Assembly (NCBI GenBank): GCA_002835675.1
Contig: PIZR01000002.1
Coordinates: 1,031,878 to 1,095,877, forward strand
Direction: 5' to 3'
DNA: 64,000 nucleotides
From: Bacillus sp. BA3
Lineage (GTDB): Bacteria; Bacillota; Bacilli; Bacillales; DSM-1321
Each line of letters opens with the position of its first letter. The stretch's first letter is position 1. Both the position numbers and the translations under genes were made by a program. Under the pieces are notes generated by a model. It was not told the DNA's origin, ran no database searches, and saw only the letters and a program-made list of their open reading frames with translations. Positions 43,003 through 52,587 of this stretch are shown here, piece after piece.

Positions 43003-43347
43003 ATCCCATACTATACGGACTCAAGGTAAATTTGTCAATAACTTTCTTAGGATAATATTTTCAAAGAAATAAATTAGGGGAAATCAACGTGAGCCAGCTA
43101 TTACGATCTTGTGAGGATGAGTGGTTCTATTTCCGTTTCTTGGCAAACGCAACCGATAAGACTGGTTGCTACGGCAGCTTATCTGTTAGAAATGTATCAT
43201 GAGGTTACCTCCTTCCCCGTTTATAATTAGATGGAAAAGCAAAACCGTGACCTTCTTCCTGCACTCGGTTTCTTCTATATTTTTCCATATATTCAATGTT
43301 ATAGTATTTATATAGGAAATAAATCTAACGAATAACTCACTATCTGT
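43003..43347. other. Intergenic stretch with short unassigned frames
   Basis: No convincing gene was found between the T-box leader and the lipoprotein gene. A 37-codon frame with a GTG start at 43089 (after AGGGGA) and an overlapping frame ending TAAYLLEMYHEVTSFPVYN near 43231 may be remnants. Neither has a recognisable family. Confidence 0.3.
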
Positions 43348-43359
43348 TTGGAGGACATA

Positions 43360-43737
43360 ATGAAAAAAACCATAATTATTATATTTTTTTTATTATCTGT
43401 TTTGGTTGGGTGTAGTAACGGTGATAAATACATGAATCTTTCTGGGGAGAGCGATCATTGGAAAGGAGAGTATGTTGCAACCGCTACCGAAGAGTCGGAA
43501 AATGGAACCTATACTTTTAAATATAAAGATGTAGCCAGCGATGTATTTTTCAAGACTTTGGAGATTTCAATTAATGATGGTGAAACTAAGCAGAAAACGA
43601 CAAACTACAACGAACCAACAGTTGAAATTCAAACTGCATGTAGCGGCTGTTCAGTAACTAATGAAAGTATGCCTATACATATAACAATTAATTGGGATGG
43701 TAATGAAGAAAGCTTTACTTTAAAGCAAAGCAAATAA
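43360..43737 (+). CDS. Small lipoprotein of unknown function
   Basis: A 125-residue protein with a signal peptide and lipobox LVGC (Cys at residue 18). The mature part begins SNGDKYMNLSGESDHWKGEY and looks beta-rich. A CSGC pair lies near the C-terminus (TACSGCSVTNES). The ATG at 43360 follows GGAGG by five bases and is preferred over 43348. The pattern GESDHWKGEY is common in Bacillus lipoproteins of unknown role. Confidence 0.7.
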   Translation: MKKTIIIIFFLLSVLVGCSNGDKYMNLSGESDHWKGEYVATATEESENGTYTFKYKDVASDVFFKTLEISINDGETKQKTTNYNEPTVEIQTACSGCSVTNESMPIHITINWDGNEESFTLKQSK

Positions 43738-43742
43738 AGAAG

Positions 43743-44124
43743 TGGGCGTATTCGCCCCTCTAGACCAAATTAATTCCCTTTGTTTACAAGTGCTGCTAAC
43801 ATCTGAACTAGATCACCGAAATGAGTAGCCAACGTATAAGCAATGACGAAAAGGCTTCAAGAATAACAACTTACTAATGATACCTTTTTAATTAGTTCAA
43901 ATTTCTCTGGGTCAATTTTAACAAATTCATTTTTATATAATTATAGGATAAATATCCTCTAATATCCTAACTAACAAAATGGAACCGATATATCCGAATG
44001 GACGGATTTTAAAGGTCTTTTCCCTAGCCATCGTCAATAATTCCCACTGAAAAAACCGATCACAGCTCCTGTTGTTTACCTAATCAATTAATCAATTAAT
44101 CTATTCATAAAAGCCTAGACTCTC
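43743..44124. other. Intergenic stretch with a hairpin and a short remnant frame
   Basis: GGGCGTATTCGCCC (43743-43756) is a small hairpin after the lipoprotein gene. On the minus strand a frame of 28 codons (FVIAYTLATHFGDLVQMLAA, LVNKGN, stop at 43770) looks like the end of a lost gene but has no start. The rest of this 380-base gap shows nothing recognisable. Confidence 0.35.
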
Positions 44125-44361
44125 CTAAAAAAACTCCATCCCTAACCATGATGCAGCCACCATCAGAACCCCAACGACAATCACAATAACCGGTCCTACA
44201 ACAATTAATCCAAATAGCAGTGAGCCTACTGCGTCCAGGAAGATTCGAAATGGTCCTGCTTTTTCCTTTTTATTCTTTTGCTGCGTTAATAAGTCTTCCA
44301 GCTGACCGACTTTTTGCTTCAATTCCTGCAACTCTTGAATTACTTTTGTGTCCTGGTCCAT
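44125..44361 (-). CDS. Small coiled-coil membrane protein
   Basis: A 78-residue protein. The N-terminal half is a heptad-like coiled coil (VIQELQELKQKVGQLEDLLT) and the C-terminal half a long hydrophobic stretch (AVGSLLFGLIVVGPVIVIVV). GGGAGGG precedes the start. The family is not recognised; membrane anchoring of a small helical protein is all that can be inferred. Confidence 0.6.
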   Translation of the reverse strand: MDQDTKVIQELQELKQKVGQLEDLLTQQKNKKEKAGPFRIFLDAVGSLLFGLIVVGPVIVIVVGVLMVAASWLGMEFF

Positions 44362-44570
44362 GAATTACCACCCTCCCCAATTAACAATAAGTGTTAATTC
44401 TATCATTTACATCCATTTTTAAAAAGTGAAATTTAACCTCGAAACCAACTCTATCATTCTATTTTCATCCATAAAATTTAAACTATTTTTTCAAATTCTG
44501 TCATCAATGATACAATAACATGGTCTGAAATCAATTCAATCTATAGAACACGTGAGGTATCATATTTTTT

Positions 44571-45734
44571 ATGAAAGCAATACGATTATTAAAGAGTTTT
44601 AACTTTTTATATTTTGGACTGCTTGCCATTTTCATTCCGTTTCTCCCAGTCTATCTGGCTGATCAAGGTTTGCGTCCAGCCCAAATCGGATTCATCGTCG
44701 GTACAGGAGGTTTTGTCACCCTCATCACCCAGCCTTTATGGGGAATGATCAGCGACAAAACAAGGACTATACGAAAAGTCCTGTTGTTTCTCATCTTTTT
44801 CTCGAGCGTAATTGGTTATTTCCTCTATGATTCAGGCAGTTATCTTCAGCTCATCCTGTTTGCCATGCTGCTATATTTCTTTTTGATGCCGATCGATCCC
44901 CTGACGGAAAGCCTCAATTTTACAATGGCAGAGAAATCCGGGATCAGCTACGGCTCCATCCGGACATATGGTGCATTGGGTTATGCGGTCATATCGCTGA
45001 TCACCGGCTATGTTATGTCATATTTCGGAGCGAACAGCCTTGCGTTCCTTTTTGCAGGAATAGGTTTGATCAGCTTCATTGTCAGCTGGATGATGCCTGA
45101 TGCTCCCGTTTCAGGGAAACCTGTCACCTTAAGCAGCCTTAAGCATTTTTTCAGTAATAAAGAGACGCTTCTCTTTCTGTTATTGGTCTTTATCTGTGCT
45201 GTTCCAGCAAGGATGAACGATACCTTCCTTGGAGTATATATCCGGGAACTTGGAGGAAGTGCCAAGCTTGTAGGCTTGACCTGGTTCTTGGCGGCGGGAA
45301 GTGAAATCGTTGTATTCGCCCTAAGCTTTTGGTGGCTGCGCAAAGGTAAGGAAATCATCATCATTTCGTTTGCAGCAGCGTTTTTCTTTATCCGTTATTT
45401 CGTCTCTGCATGGATTACCGATCCACAGCTATTAGCTTATTTGCAAGTCATGCAGCTATTGACTTTCCCGATTTTCTACTCTGCGGCCATCCAATATCTT
45501 TACCGGATCGTTCCGGTGGAATGGCGTGCCACAGGCCAGACCGTACTGGCGCTGCTATTCTTCGGGGTTTCGGGAATCATTGCTTCTTATATAGGCGGAG
45601 CCATATATGGGGCTTACGGCGGCAAGACACTTTACCTGTTCATTTCCTCCATCTCCTTTATAGGAATGGTATTTGCCCTGGTTCTTTATCGGATATACGG
45701 AACGAGGCTCGATACCGCAGAGGAAGCTGTATAA
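44571..45734 (+). CDS. MFS transporter (phenylpropionate/YwbF-like branch)
   Basis: A 387-residue major facilitator with about 12 helices. The MFS motif between helices 2 and 3 is LWGMISDKTRTIRKVLLF, and the start RLLKSFNFLYFGLLAIFIPF with PVYLADQGLRPAQIG matches the MFS_1-like (HcaT, LacY-related) group. The substrate is unknown. It stands alone and ends in an unusually long hairpin. Confidence 0.82.
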   Translation: MKAIRLLKSFNFLYFGLLAIFIPFLPVYLADQGLRPAQIGFIVGTGGFVTLITQPLWGMISDKTRTIRKVLLFLIFFSSVIGYFLYDSGSYLQLILFAMLLYFFLMPIDPLTESLNFTMAEKSGISYGSIRTYGALGYAVISLITGYVMSYFGANSLAFLFAGIGLISFIVSWMMPDAPVSGKPVTLSSLKHFFSNKETLLFLLLVFICAVPARMNDTFLGVYIRELGGSAKLVGLTWFLAAGSEIVVFALSFWWLRKGKEIIIISFAAAFFFIRYFVSAWITDPQLLAYLQVMQLLTFPIFYSAAIQYLYRIVPVEWRATGQTVLALLFFGVSGIIASYIGGAIYGAYGGKTLYLFISSISFIGMVFALVLYRIYGTRLDTAEEAV

Positions 45735-45742
45735 TCTAAAAA

Positions 45743-45798
45743 AACGGAATGTAAAAAGAGCATGTTTTGATTAAAACATGCTCTTTTTACATTCCGTT
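45743..45798. terminator. 26-bp perfect inverted repeat, bidirectional terminator
   Basis: AACGGAATGTAAAAAGAGCA plus TGTTTT pairs over 26 perfect bases with its complement around the loop GATT. It lies between two convergent genes, and the last two bases belong to the stop codon of the leftward gene. Confidence 0.85.
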
Positions 45799-46099
45799 AG
45801 CGAAATAAAGGGGCAACCGTCAACATTAACACAGAGAAGCAAAGCAGTATAGTAGTTGTCCTGTTTGAGAGTTTTACTTGTTTGCCATTTTTATAGAAAC
45901 CTGAAAATTGAAGCCGGTTTTTATAGAGTACATAAAGTAATGGAAAAATTGCCATACCAACGATCCATCCGCCCGTGGTATTCTCTACGGTTATTCCAAA
46001 AATCGCATAGATTGAATTAATGATGAGCCCCATTATCATTCCAATAACGAAAATAATGGTGATTATACGAAATAATTCTAAAATCACTCTTAACATCAT
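45797..46099 (-). CDS. Small three-helix membrane protein
   Basis: A 100-residue protein with helices at about 5-33, 42-60 and 78-96, the last after a basic segment (KNGKQVKLSNRTTT). The family is not recognised. Confidence 0.55.
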   Translation of the reverse strand: MMLRVILELFRIITIIFVIGMIMGLIINSIYAIFGITVENTTGGWIVGMAIFPLLYVLYKNRLQFSGFYKNGKQVKLSNRTTTILLCFSVLMLTVAPLFR

Positions 46100-46221
46100 T
46101 TCACCTACTTTTTTCCTGTAATCCGTAAAAAGGCTGGAATCAGCAACCTTGAATGAACTTTACAGGATGGGATATTTCCCTAAATATAACAAACTTTCCT
46201 CTATTGGTAAATAGACGCTCT

Positions 46222-46863
46222 TTACTCTTCTTCTTGAACGAGCGAATGCTTAAATGCGTAAATCACTGCTTGCGTGCGGTCCTGTACCGCAAGCTTGCTT
46301 AATATATTGCTGACATGCACTTTGGCTGTTTTCAGGGCTATGTATAGTTCATCGGCAATTTCCTGATTCGTTTTCCCTTGAGTCATCAGCAATAAAATTT
46401 CCATTTCACGGTTTGTCAATTGATCATGAAGCTGGGTGATTTTAGGGCGACGCAGCTTTTCCATCATTTTTCCCGTCACTTCAGGTTCAAGTACGCTTTG
46501 ACCCTGGAAAGTGGAACGGACGGCTCTCGCAATCTCGCTGGCCTTTGATGTTTTCAACATATAGCTCGTCGCTCCGGCTTCCAATGCAGGGTACACTTTT
46601 TCATCATCCAGGAAGCTTGTCACAATGATGATCTTTGCTTCAGGCCATTTTTCGATAATTCGTTTCGTCGCTTCTATGCCGTCCATTTCCGGCATCACCA
46701 AATCCATCAAAATGATATCCGGACGCAATTCCATTGCCAGTTCGACAGCTTTCAAGCCATTGTCCGCTTCCCCGATCACTTCGATATCCGATTGTGCGGA
46801 TAAATAAGCCGATACCCCTATCCTTACCATTTCATGGTCATCGACAAATAATACTTTAATCAT
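46222..46863 (-). CDS. liaR: Response regulator LiaR
   Basis: A 213-residue NarL/LuxR-type regulator. The receiver domain has DDHE and phospho-Asp in [13 protein letters not shown]. The C-terminal HTH is [20 protein letters not shown] followed by [21 protein letters not shown] chose the ATG at 46863, eight bases after GGAGG; it overlaps the liaS end by eight bases. It activates liaI-liaH in cell-envelope stress. Confidence 0.93.
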   Translation of the reverse strand: MIKVLFVDDHEMVRIGVSAYLSAQSDIEVIGEADNGLKAVELAMELRPDIILMDLVMPEMDGIEATKRIIEKWPEAKIIIVTSFLDDEKVYPALEAGATSYMLKTSKASEIARAVRSTFQGQSVLEPEVTGKMMEKLRRPKITQLHDQLTNREMEILLLMTQGKTNQEIADELYIALKTAKVHVSNILSKLAVQDRTQAVIYAFKHSLVQEEE

Positions 46864-47902
46864 CATGATCACCTCCAGCATTTAATAATGGGATTTTCAC
46901 TTCAAGTTTCGTTCCTTTATTCGGAACGCTTACAAGTTGCATCGTTCCGCCTAATTCAACAGCCCGTTCATGCATGTTTTGCAGACCATATGATCCCGTT
47001 TTCGACTCCTCGACGTTAAAACCGATGCCGTCATCCGTTATTCGTAAAATGATCATTCCATCACGAACGATCAATAGCACTTCAAGCGAATTGGCTTTTG
47101 CATGTCTCAGTGTATTGGAAATCGATTCTTGTAAAATCCGAAACAGATGATCCTCAATCCCCTTATCCAAAGTGACAGGCTCCATCTTCCAATTTATATC
47201 CATCGTCACTTTTTGGGCCAATTCCAAAAGAAGCTCCTTCATTCCTTCATGTAAAGATTTTCCCTTTAATGCAACAGGTCTCAAATGAAGCAATAGCGCC
47301 CTCATCTCAAGCTGAGATTGATGGATCATTTCTTCCACTACCTTGAATTGTTTCATTTCCATTTTTTCCATATCGGATTGTGATTCAGTGATGGCCGACA
47401 TGAACATTGAAGCTGCAAACAATTGCTGACTCACCGAATCATGCAGCTCCCGCGCCAAACGGTTTCGTTCCTGGGAAACGATTTCCTGGATTTGTTTCTC
47501 CTGATCAATGGCCTTTTCATTCGCCATTTTTTGCGATAATTTTGTCTGCTCATTGATTTGCTTATGGATCAGTTGCATCCGTTCCGCCATTTTAGCGATT
47601 TCTTGGACCGGATACCCCTCCTGTTGCGATGGCAGACGGCCCTGTTCAAGTAAATGCAGCCCTTCATCCACCCTTTCGAGCTGCCTCTTCCAAAACATTC
47701 CCGAAACAACTCCATAAATCAGCCCTACCGTCATGACCAGGCTTGGCAGGAATATGACGAAGGGTAACCCCATGACCATTTTCTCCCATAATAAGCTCCA
47801 GTCGGATAAAGGAAAAATGAAGAAAACCGCCGCCGGCAAGGCAAGGGAAAGAACAAAAGCAACACCAAGGGCAGTCAATATCTGCCGTGTCAGTATGCTC
47901 AT
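46856..47902 (-). CDS. liaS: Sensor histidine kinase LiaS
   Basis: A 348-residue HisKA_3 kinase with two N-terminal helices (about 8-30 and 45-68) enclosing a very short external loop, as expected for an intramembrane-sensing kinase. The phospho-His is in [19 protein letters not shown]; ATPase motifs are ITDDGIGF and [12 protein letters not shown]. It is held inactive by LiaF until lipid II cycle antibiotics are present. It overlaps liaF by four bases. Confidence 0.93.
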   Translation of the reverse strand: MSILTRQILTALGVAFVLSLALPAAVFFIFPLSDWSLLWEKMVMGLPFVIFLPSLVMTVGLIYGVVSGMFWKRQLERVDEGLHLLEQGRLPSQQEGYPVQEIAKMAERMQLIHKQINEQTKLSQKMANEKAIDQEKQIQEIVSQERNRLARELHDSVSQQLFAASMFMSAITESQSDMEKMEMKQFKVVEEMIHQSQLEMRALLLHLRPVALKGKSLHEGMKELLLELAQKVTMDINWKMEPVTLDKGIEDHLFRILQESISNTLRHAKANSLEVLLIVRDGMIILRITDDGIGFNVEESKTGSYGLQNMHERAVELGGTMQLVSVPNKGTKLEVKIPLLNAGGDHDD

Positions 47903-48645
47903 ATCCGCTTCACCTCTAAATCCCCAACTAAGATTGAAGTGATGATATGAACCTTGTGATCCGTTTCATTGAACCCTTCTGTTTGGTAGGAATAAATTTG
48001 ATTAAAGACCCTGGATTCAGGCTTATTCTCAAAGATCCGCGCTCTGCCTGCAATGACAGAATGATGGACCCTGATTTCGATTCCATACGGTACAAAAACA
48101 GTGATATTGCCAATGATATTCCTGATGGAAATGACAGCGTCGCCCTTCGGTAAAATCGTTTTGCTTAAATCGATAACCGTATCACCGACACCGCCCTGAA
48201 CATTCACGGAATTCCATTCATATACATGCTCGGCCGTTTGTTGATGACCGAACAACTTATTTTTAAAAAGGTAATCGGTTTTCAGCAATTGTTCCTTATT
48301 GATCTTTTCTTCATCCGAATCATCATTGGTTAAAATCGGACTGACCCAATCAGGATTCTTTTTGGACTGATAATATAAAAGCAAAAGATAAATGAGGATT
48401 GCCATTAGGAAAAATCGAAAGACGAACATATTCAAGACAGTGATGATAAGGGAAATCAAACCTATAAAAAATAGGATTTTCCCGATTGTCCGTTTTGTGA
48501 ATTTCCTGCCTAAATAGATACATCCTATTGAAAAAGCGAGGGAAAAAAGGAGACCTCCACCAGTAAATGAAATCTCTAAAAAAAGCAGGACGACTCCGAT
48601 GAGAAGTATCCATCCCATATAGTCCGTCTTCATCTTATTCAACAT
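47899..48645 (-). CDS. liaF: LiaF, membrane inhibitor of LiaRS
   Basis: A 248-residue protein with about four helices in the first 95 residues and a C-terminal soluble domain of the LiaF/VraT type (VYEWNSVNVQGGVGDTVIDL, NIIGNITVFVPYGIEIRVHH). The ATG at 48645 follows GGGAGG by seven bases; an earlier in-frame ATG at 48690 lies inside the upstream hairpin. It blocks LiaS signalling in unstressed cells. Confidence 0.92.
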   Translation of the reverse strand: MLNKMKTDYMGWILLIGVVLLFLEISFTGGGLLFSLAFSIGCIYLGRKFTKRTIGKILFFIGLISLIITVLNMFVFRFFLMAILIYLLLLYYQSKKNPDWVSPILTNDDSDEEKINKEQLLKTDYLFKNKLFGHQQTAEHVYEWNSVNVQGGVGDTVIDLSKTILPKGDAVISIRNIIGNITVFVPYGIEIRVHHSVIAGRARIFENKPESRVFNQIYSYQTEGFNETDHKVHIITSILVGDLEVKRI

Positions 48646-48675
48646 CGGTTCGCCTCCCTTGTATATGATCATGAT

Positions 48676-48713
48676 ATTCTTAAAAGGCACAGGAACCCGT
48701 GCCTTTTAAGAAT
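48676..48713 (-). terminator. 15-bp hairpin between liaH and liaF
   Basis: ATTCTTAAAAGGCAC pairs perfectly with GTGCCTTTTAAGAAT around an 8-base loop. No T-tract follows, so it is more likely a leaky terminator or processing site that separates abundant liaI-liaH mRNA from liaF-liaS-liaR. Confidence 0.6.
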
Positions 48714-48802
48714 ACCATGAAATTATCACGTTCTGACAGCCTGTTTTCCCCCGCCCTCCATTCCAAAAGGCCAGGGGGTAACAGCAATGCCTTAAAAAAC
48801 CT

Positions 48803-49438
48803 TTACGCTTCTTTCTGTTCCAATTCTTTTTCAAGCTGGACAATCCTGGCATCGATCGTATGCCGATTATAATCTGTATGGACCTGGTGCTCGATGCGAT
48901 CGATATAATGCTCCATTTCTTCAAACATCGCTACCGGTTTGGTTTCGGAACTGCCTCCGTCCAAAACCCGATTGATTCGGTTGTTTGCCCGGGCAATATT
49001 TTCCCTGCCCATCAGTTCCAGCCGCTTTAGATGCATATCCTTCAGCTTATGCTTCATTTCTTCAGATTTCCGCTCCAGTTCAGCTAACTGAACCTCTGCA
49101 CTTTTATGCGCCTCTTTCAAACTTAGCGCCCGATCTTCATAGTGCAGGCTTTCCTTGACAGCAAATTCCATTAGATCGGTTTCTCCTGACTGCTTAGCAA
49201 TCTCAGCCTGATGCTTACGTTTTTCAGCTAGATTTTGCGCTTGATTATATTCACGCGTAAACTCTTCTTTCAAAAGATATTGACGTTCAAGCAGCTTACC
49301 GACCTTTTCTGTCTCCTGCTCACATTGGCGCAAATATTGATTTAACATTCCAATCGGATTTTTTTGCTCCTTCTTATCCAACAAGTCATGAAAATCCGCT
49401 GAAATCGTTTGTTTCATTCTTGAAAATAAATTACCCAT
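48803..49438 (-). CDS. liaH: LiaH, PspA/IM30-family envelope stress protein
   Basis: A 211-residue, almost entirely helical PspA-family protein (FSRMKQTISADFHDLLDKKE, NPIGMLNQYLRQCEQETEKV, then long heptad-rich helices). In B. subtilis LiaH forms large rings and is recruited to stressed membranes by LiaI. It follows liaI after 19 bases. Confidence 0.93.
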   Translation of the reverse strand: MGNLFSRMKQTISADFHDLLDKKEQKNPIGMLNQYLRQCEQETEKVGKLLERQYLLKEEFTREYNQAQNLAEKRKHQAEIAKQSGETDLMEFAVKESLHYEDRALSLKEAHKSAEVQLAELERKSEEMKHKLKDMHLKRLELMGRENIARANNRINRVLDGGSSETKPVAMFEEMEHYIDRIEHQVHTDYNRHTIDARIVQLEKELEQKEA

Positions 49439-49457
49439 TTCAATTCCGTCCCTTCTA

Positions 49458-49805
49458 TTAGTTCTTATTCAACTCTTTCCACTCTCTTTCAAAATTTGAG
49501 AACGGGTCATTTTCTTTCGATGATTCACTTTCATCATTTTCATTCCATTTTTTATAAACCAGGTAAAGAACATAAGCTGCCACCAGTCCCAATATTGCCG
49601 GGATATGGGAAATAGAAACGATCAGCACGATAATGGAGACTGATCCCCACGCAATCTTCGCCCCTGTCGATTCGGACTTCATGAACTGCTTGAACCCAAA
49701 GTATAGGATCGCCAAGCAAATCGCCAGGCTGATCAGTGGACCAACGTTCGCCAGTAACAGGAAAAGTGCGATCAGTCCTACAATAAATAAACCAAATTTC
49801 TTCAT
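49458..49805 (-). CDS. liaI: LiaI, small membrane anchor for LiaH
   Basis: A 115-residue protein with about three hydrophobic helices (LFIVGLIALFLLLANVGPLI and two more) and an acidic, soluble C-terminal tail (NENDESESSKENDPFSNFER). It is the first gene of liaI-liaH-liaF-liaS-liaR. No liaG is present between liaH and liaF, unlike B. subtilis. Confidence 0.87.
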   Translation of the reverse strand: MKKFGLFIVGLIALFLLLANVGPLISLAICLAILYFGFKQFMKSESTGAKIAWGSVSIIVLIVSISHIPAILGLVAAYVLYLVYKKWNENDESESSKENDPFSNFEREWKELNKN

Positions 49806-49949
49806 TGTTTTCGTCCTCCTTTCTATGTTTATATCTTATCTACTTTTACAAGTTCGTATAATGAGCCTTAGCTATATTTTCTAGTAAGACTTAAGGCGTA
49901 GACGCTGTAAGTCCGATGCTAATGACGGCGTTTATTAGTGTGTTTGGGC

Positions 49950-50382
49950 GGCTTACTCGTGAGTTCTGCGGGTTTACTCGTGAATTTGCACTTACTTGTA
50001 AGTTTGAGTGATATATTCGTGGGTTTGAGTGATATATAGATGAATTTGAGTGATATATTCGAAAGTTTGATCGATATATACCAGAGTTTGCGTGATATAC
50101 TCCGAGTTTGAGCTATATCCTCGTGAGTTTGCGCTTTACTCGTGAATTCTGCGACTTTACTCGTGAGTTTGGGCACTTTACTCGTGAATTTGCACTATTT
50201 ACTCGTGAGTTTGAGCAATTTACTCGTGAATTTGCACTATTTACTCGTGAATTTGCACTATTTACTCGTGAATTTGCACTATTTACTCGTGAATTTGCAC
50301 TATTTACTCGTGAATTTGCATTTACTCGTGAGTTTGAACGGTTTACTCGTGAATTCTGCGGGTTTACTCGTGAGTTTTGAAA
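49950..50382. repeat. Long tandem array of TTTACTCGTGAATTTGCACTA units
   Basis: About 21 units of 19-22 bp fill the gap between liaI and the TetR gene. The right half is nearly uniform (TTTACTCGTGAATTTGCACTA); the left half is degenerate, with GTTTGAGTGATATA units. The apparent frames in both strands (repeats of FTREFAL or NSRVNSA) are products of the periodicity. The gap also holds the liaI promoter region next to 49806. Confidence 0.92.
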
Positions 50383-50432
50383 TAAAAAAAATCTTCCGAT
50401 AAAACCGGAAGATTGGTGTACTGTCATTATCA

Positions 50433-51047
50433 TTACAAATACAAGCCTTCGACGTAAACTGAGGTGATGGTTTGAGCAATTTCTTCGACAGTGCTTTGGT
50501 GTTCGTTTCGGACAATTTCCCACAGATACATTTCATTTGTGAAAAACCACCCTCTTGCCACAAGCTCATGGTTTAGTTCAGCCCTTGCCAGACCATTTTG
50601 CTGTGCATAGGCGACGTCCTTTGAAATTCGCTGAATGAACTTCATGCGAATCGCTTTCCATTTATCTGAAATAATGGTTGATATCCCAATGGCCTGTTCG
50701 AAAACTTGCATCATGTTGCGTTCAGCTTCTGCCATTTTCAAAAATGAATTAGCTTGTCTGTTTATGATATGTTTTGCTTCGTCTTTTGATTTTGGAAAGA
50801 AAGAGGTCTCGGCAATTTCATAGAATTGCTCCATTACATTCTCCATTAATACAATTAACAGATCCTCTTTCCCTTTAAAATGAACATAGGCCGTTCCGTA
50901 TCCGATGTTTGCCCTTTTGATCATTTGGGAAATAAGCGCAGCTTGATAACCTTCTTCAAGAAATATTTCCTTTGCAGCTTCCAATAACTTTTGTCGTGTC
51001 ATGATCGAGCGTAAATGCCGTTTATCCCCTACTTTGCCATTCTCCAT
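50433..51047 (-). CDS. TetR-family regulator, probable repressor of the kyn operon
   Basis: A 204-residue TetR protein. The HTH is at about 15-60 (TRQKLLEAAKEIFLEEGYQA, then IGYGTAYVHFKGKEDLLIVL). The ligand domain is helical. It is divergent from kynU with 173 bases between the starts, and the kynU promoter carries short palindromes, so it likely represses kynU-permease-kynA-kynB and responds to tryptophan or kynurenine. That ligand is inference. Confidence 0.85.
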   Translation of the reverse strand: MENGKVGDKRHLRSIMTRQKLLEAAKEIFLEEGYQAALISQMIKRANIGYGTAYVHFKGKEDLLIVLMENVMEQFYEIAETSFFPKSKDEAKHIINRQANSFLKMAEAERNMMQVFEQAIGISTIISDKWKAIRMKFIQRISKDVAYAQQNGLARAELNHELVARGWFFTNEMYLWEIVRNEHQSTVEEIAQTITSVYVEGLYL

Positions 51048-51150
51048 GCTTATTCCTCCCCCTATCTTCTAGCATAAAGGATTTCCATAAAATAAAAAAC
51101 ATTTGTTGGAAAGTTCGATTTCAATGTTTATAATTTTCTGAATTAACTTA

Positions 51151-51192
51151 TTGACACCATGTCATATTCTTTGGTACGATTCTCCTAGAATT
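51151..51192 (+). promoter_or_regulatory. Promoter and candidate operators of the kyn operon
   Basis: TTGACA (51151-51156), 18 bases, TACGAT (51175-51180) form a promoter 40 bases before kynU. TGACA-CCA-TGTCA (51152-51164) is a palindrome over the -35, and ATTCT-CCT-AGAAT (about 51179-51191) one at the start site. Either could be the TetR operator. Confidence 0.6.
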
Positions 51193-51220
51193 ATTAAAAT
51201 ACTAATATAGGAGGATGATT

Positions 51221-52498
51221 ATGGTTTCTGAATATACATTGGATCACGCTAAACAAATGGATGAGAATGATACGCTTAAAGGTTTTCGAGAAGAGTTTTA
51301 TTTAAAGCCGGATTCCATCTATATGGATGGAAACTCATTGGGGCTTCTTTCGAAAAGGGCTGAACGCACTCTTCTGGAGTCTTTGGAAGATTGGAAAGAG
51401 CATGGGATCGATGGATGGACGCAAGGGAATCACCCATGGTTTTTCATGGCTGAGAAATTGGGCACGAAGATGTCCCAATTGGTCGGAGCTTCTCCCGAGG
51501 AAGTTATTGTAACCGGCTCCACAACCGTGAATCTGCATCAGCTTGTAGCTACTTTTTATAAGCCTGAAGGAATGCGCACAAAAATTTTGGCAGATGAATT
51601 AACCTTTCCGACTGATATTTATGCTCTTCAAAGTCAGCTGCGTACACATGGATACGATCCGGAAACCGATCTCATCCGCGTCAAAAGCCGCGATGGCAGA
51701 TTTCTTGAAGAAGATGACATTATCCAAGCAATGACCGATGACATCGCTTTAATCATCTTACCAACGGTCCTGTATCGCAGCGGTCAAATATTGGATATGA
51801 AACGATTGACTGATGAGGCTCATAAAAGAGGAATTGTAATCGGATTTGACGGATGCCATTCCATCGGTGCCATCCCGCATTCATTCAGCGAATGGGATGT
51901 GGATTTTGCGTATTGGTGCAATTATAAACATTTAAATGGCGGTCCTGGCGGTGTTGGCGGTTTATATGTAAATCGAAAACATTTTGGAACGATGCCTGGA
52001 TTGGCTGGATGGTTCGGCTCCAAAAAAGATAAACAATTCGATATGGAACATACCTTAACACCAGCTGAATCAGCAGGAGCGTATCAAATTGGCACGCCCC
52101 ATGTGTTAAGTTGTGCGCCTTTAATTGGGTCTTTGGACATTTTTATAGAAGCGGGAATTGAGAATATTCGCGAAAAATCCCTGAAAATCAATCAATATTT
52201 AATGGATTTAGTCGAATTCGAATTGGAAGACATGGGATTTTTCATTGGAACTCCTAGAGAAGACATACGCCGCGGAGGTCATGTAAGCCTCGAGCATAAA
52301 GAAGCTGCACGGATATGCAAGGCATTGAAAGAGAACGGTGTCATTCCAGATTTCCGGGCACCTAACATCATTCGTCTCGCTCCGGTTGCACTATATACTT
52401 CCTACGCAGAAGTTTGGGAAGTTGTACAAATTCTCAAGAAAATCATGTCAGAAAAACAATATGAAAAATTCAAGAATGAGCGTGAAGTGGTCGCATAA
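51221..52498 (+). CDS. kynU: Kynureninase KynU
   Basis: A 425-residue PLP enzyme that splits kynurenine into anthranilate and alanine. Conserved parts are [18 protein letters not shown], the WTQGNHPWF segment, [13 protein letters not shown] and the PLP lysine in [19 protein letters not shown]. The ATG at 51221 follows AGGAGG by six bases; the ATG at 51215 abuts it. It is the first gene of a four-gene operon even though it acts last. Confidence 0.95.
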   Translation: MVSEYTLDHAKQMDENDTLKGFREEFYLKPDSIYMDGNSLGLLSKRAERTLLESLEDWKEHGIDGWTQGNHPWFFMAEKLGTKMSQLVGASPEEVIVTGSTTVNLHQLVATFYKPEGMRTKILADELTFPTDIYALQSQLRTHGYDPETDLIRVKSRDGRFLEEDDIIQAMTDDIALIILPTVLYRSGQILDMKRLTDEAHKRGIVIGFDGCHSIGAIPHSFSEWDVDFAYWCNYKHLNGGPGGVGGLYVNRKHFGTMPGLAGWFGSKKDKQFDMEHTLTPAESAGAYQIGTPHVLSCAPLIGSLDIFIEAGIENIREKSLKINQYLMDLVEFELEDMGFFIGTPREDIRRGGHVSLEHKEAARICKALKENGVIPDFRAPNIIRLAPVALYTSYAEVWEVVQILKKIMSEKQYEKFKNEREVVA

Positions 52499-52587
52499 CA
52501 TGGAATTCCGCCAAATGGGGCTCATCCCTCAAATGGTTAGTTAATTACGTCATGCTAAAATCATTTTTGATAAAAAGGGGATGAACT

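Noticed and set aside
49950..50382. CRISPR array
   Set aside because: Units are contiguous and of about 21 bp without unique spacers, and no cas genes are present.
50108..50402. Long frames on both strands encoding FTREFAL- or NSRVNSA-type repeats
   Set aside because: They arise only because the repeat unit is mostly a multiple of three; no ribosome site, no protein family, and all three frames look alike.
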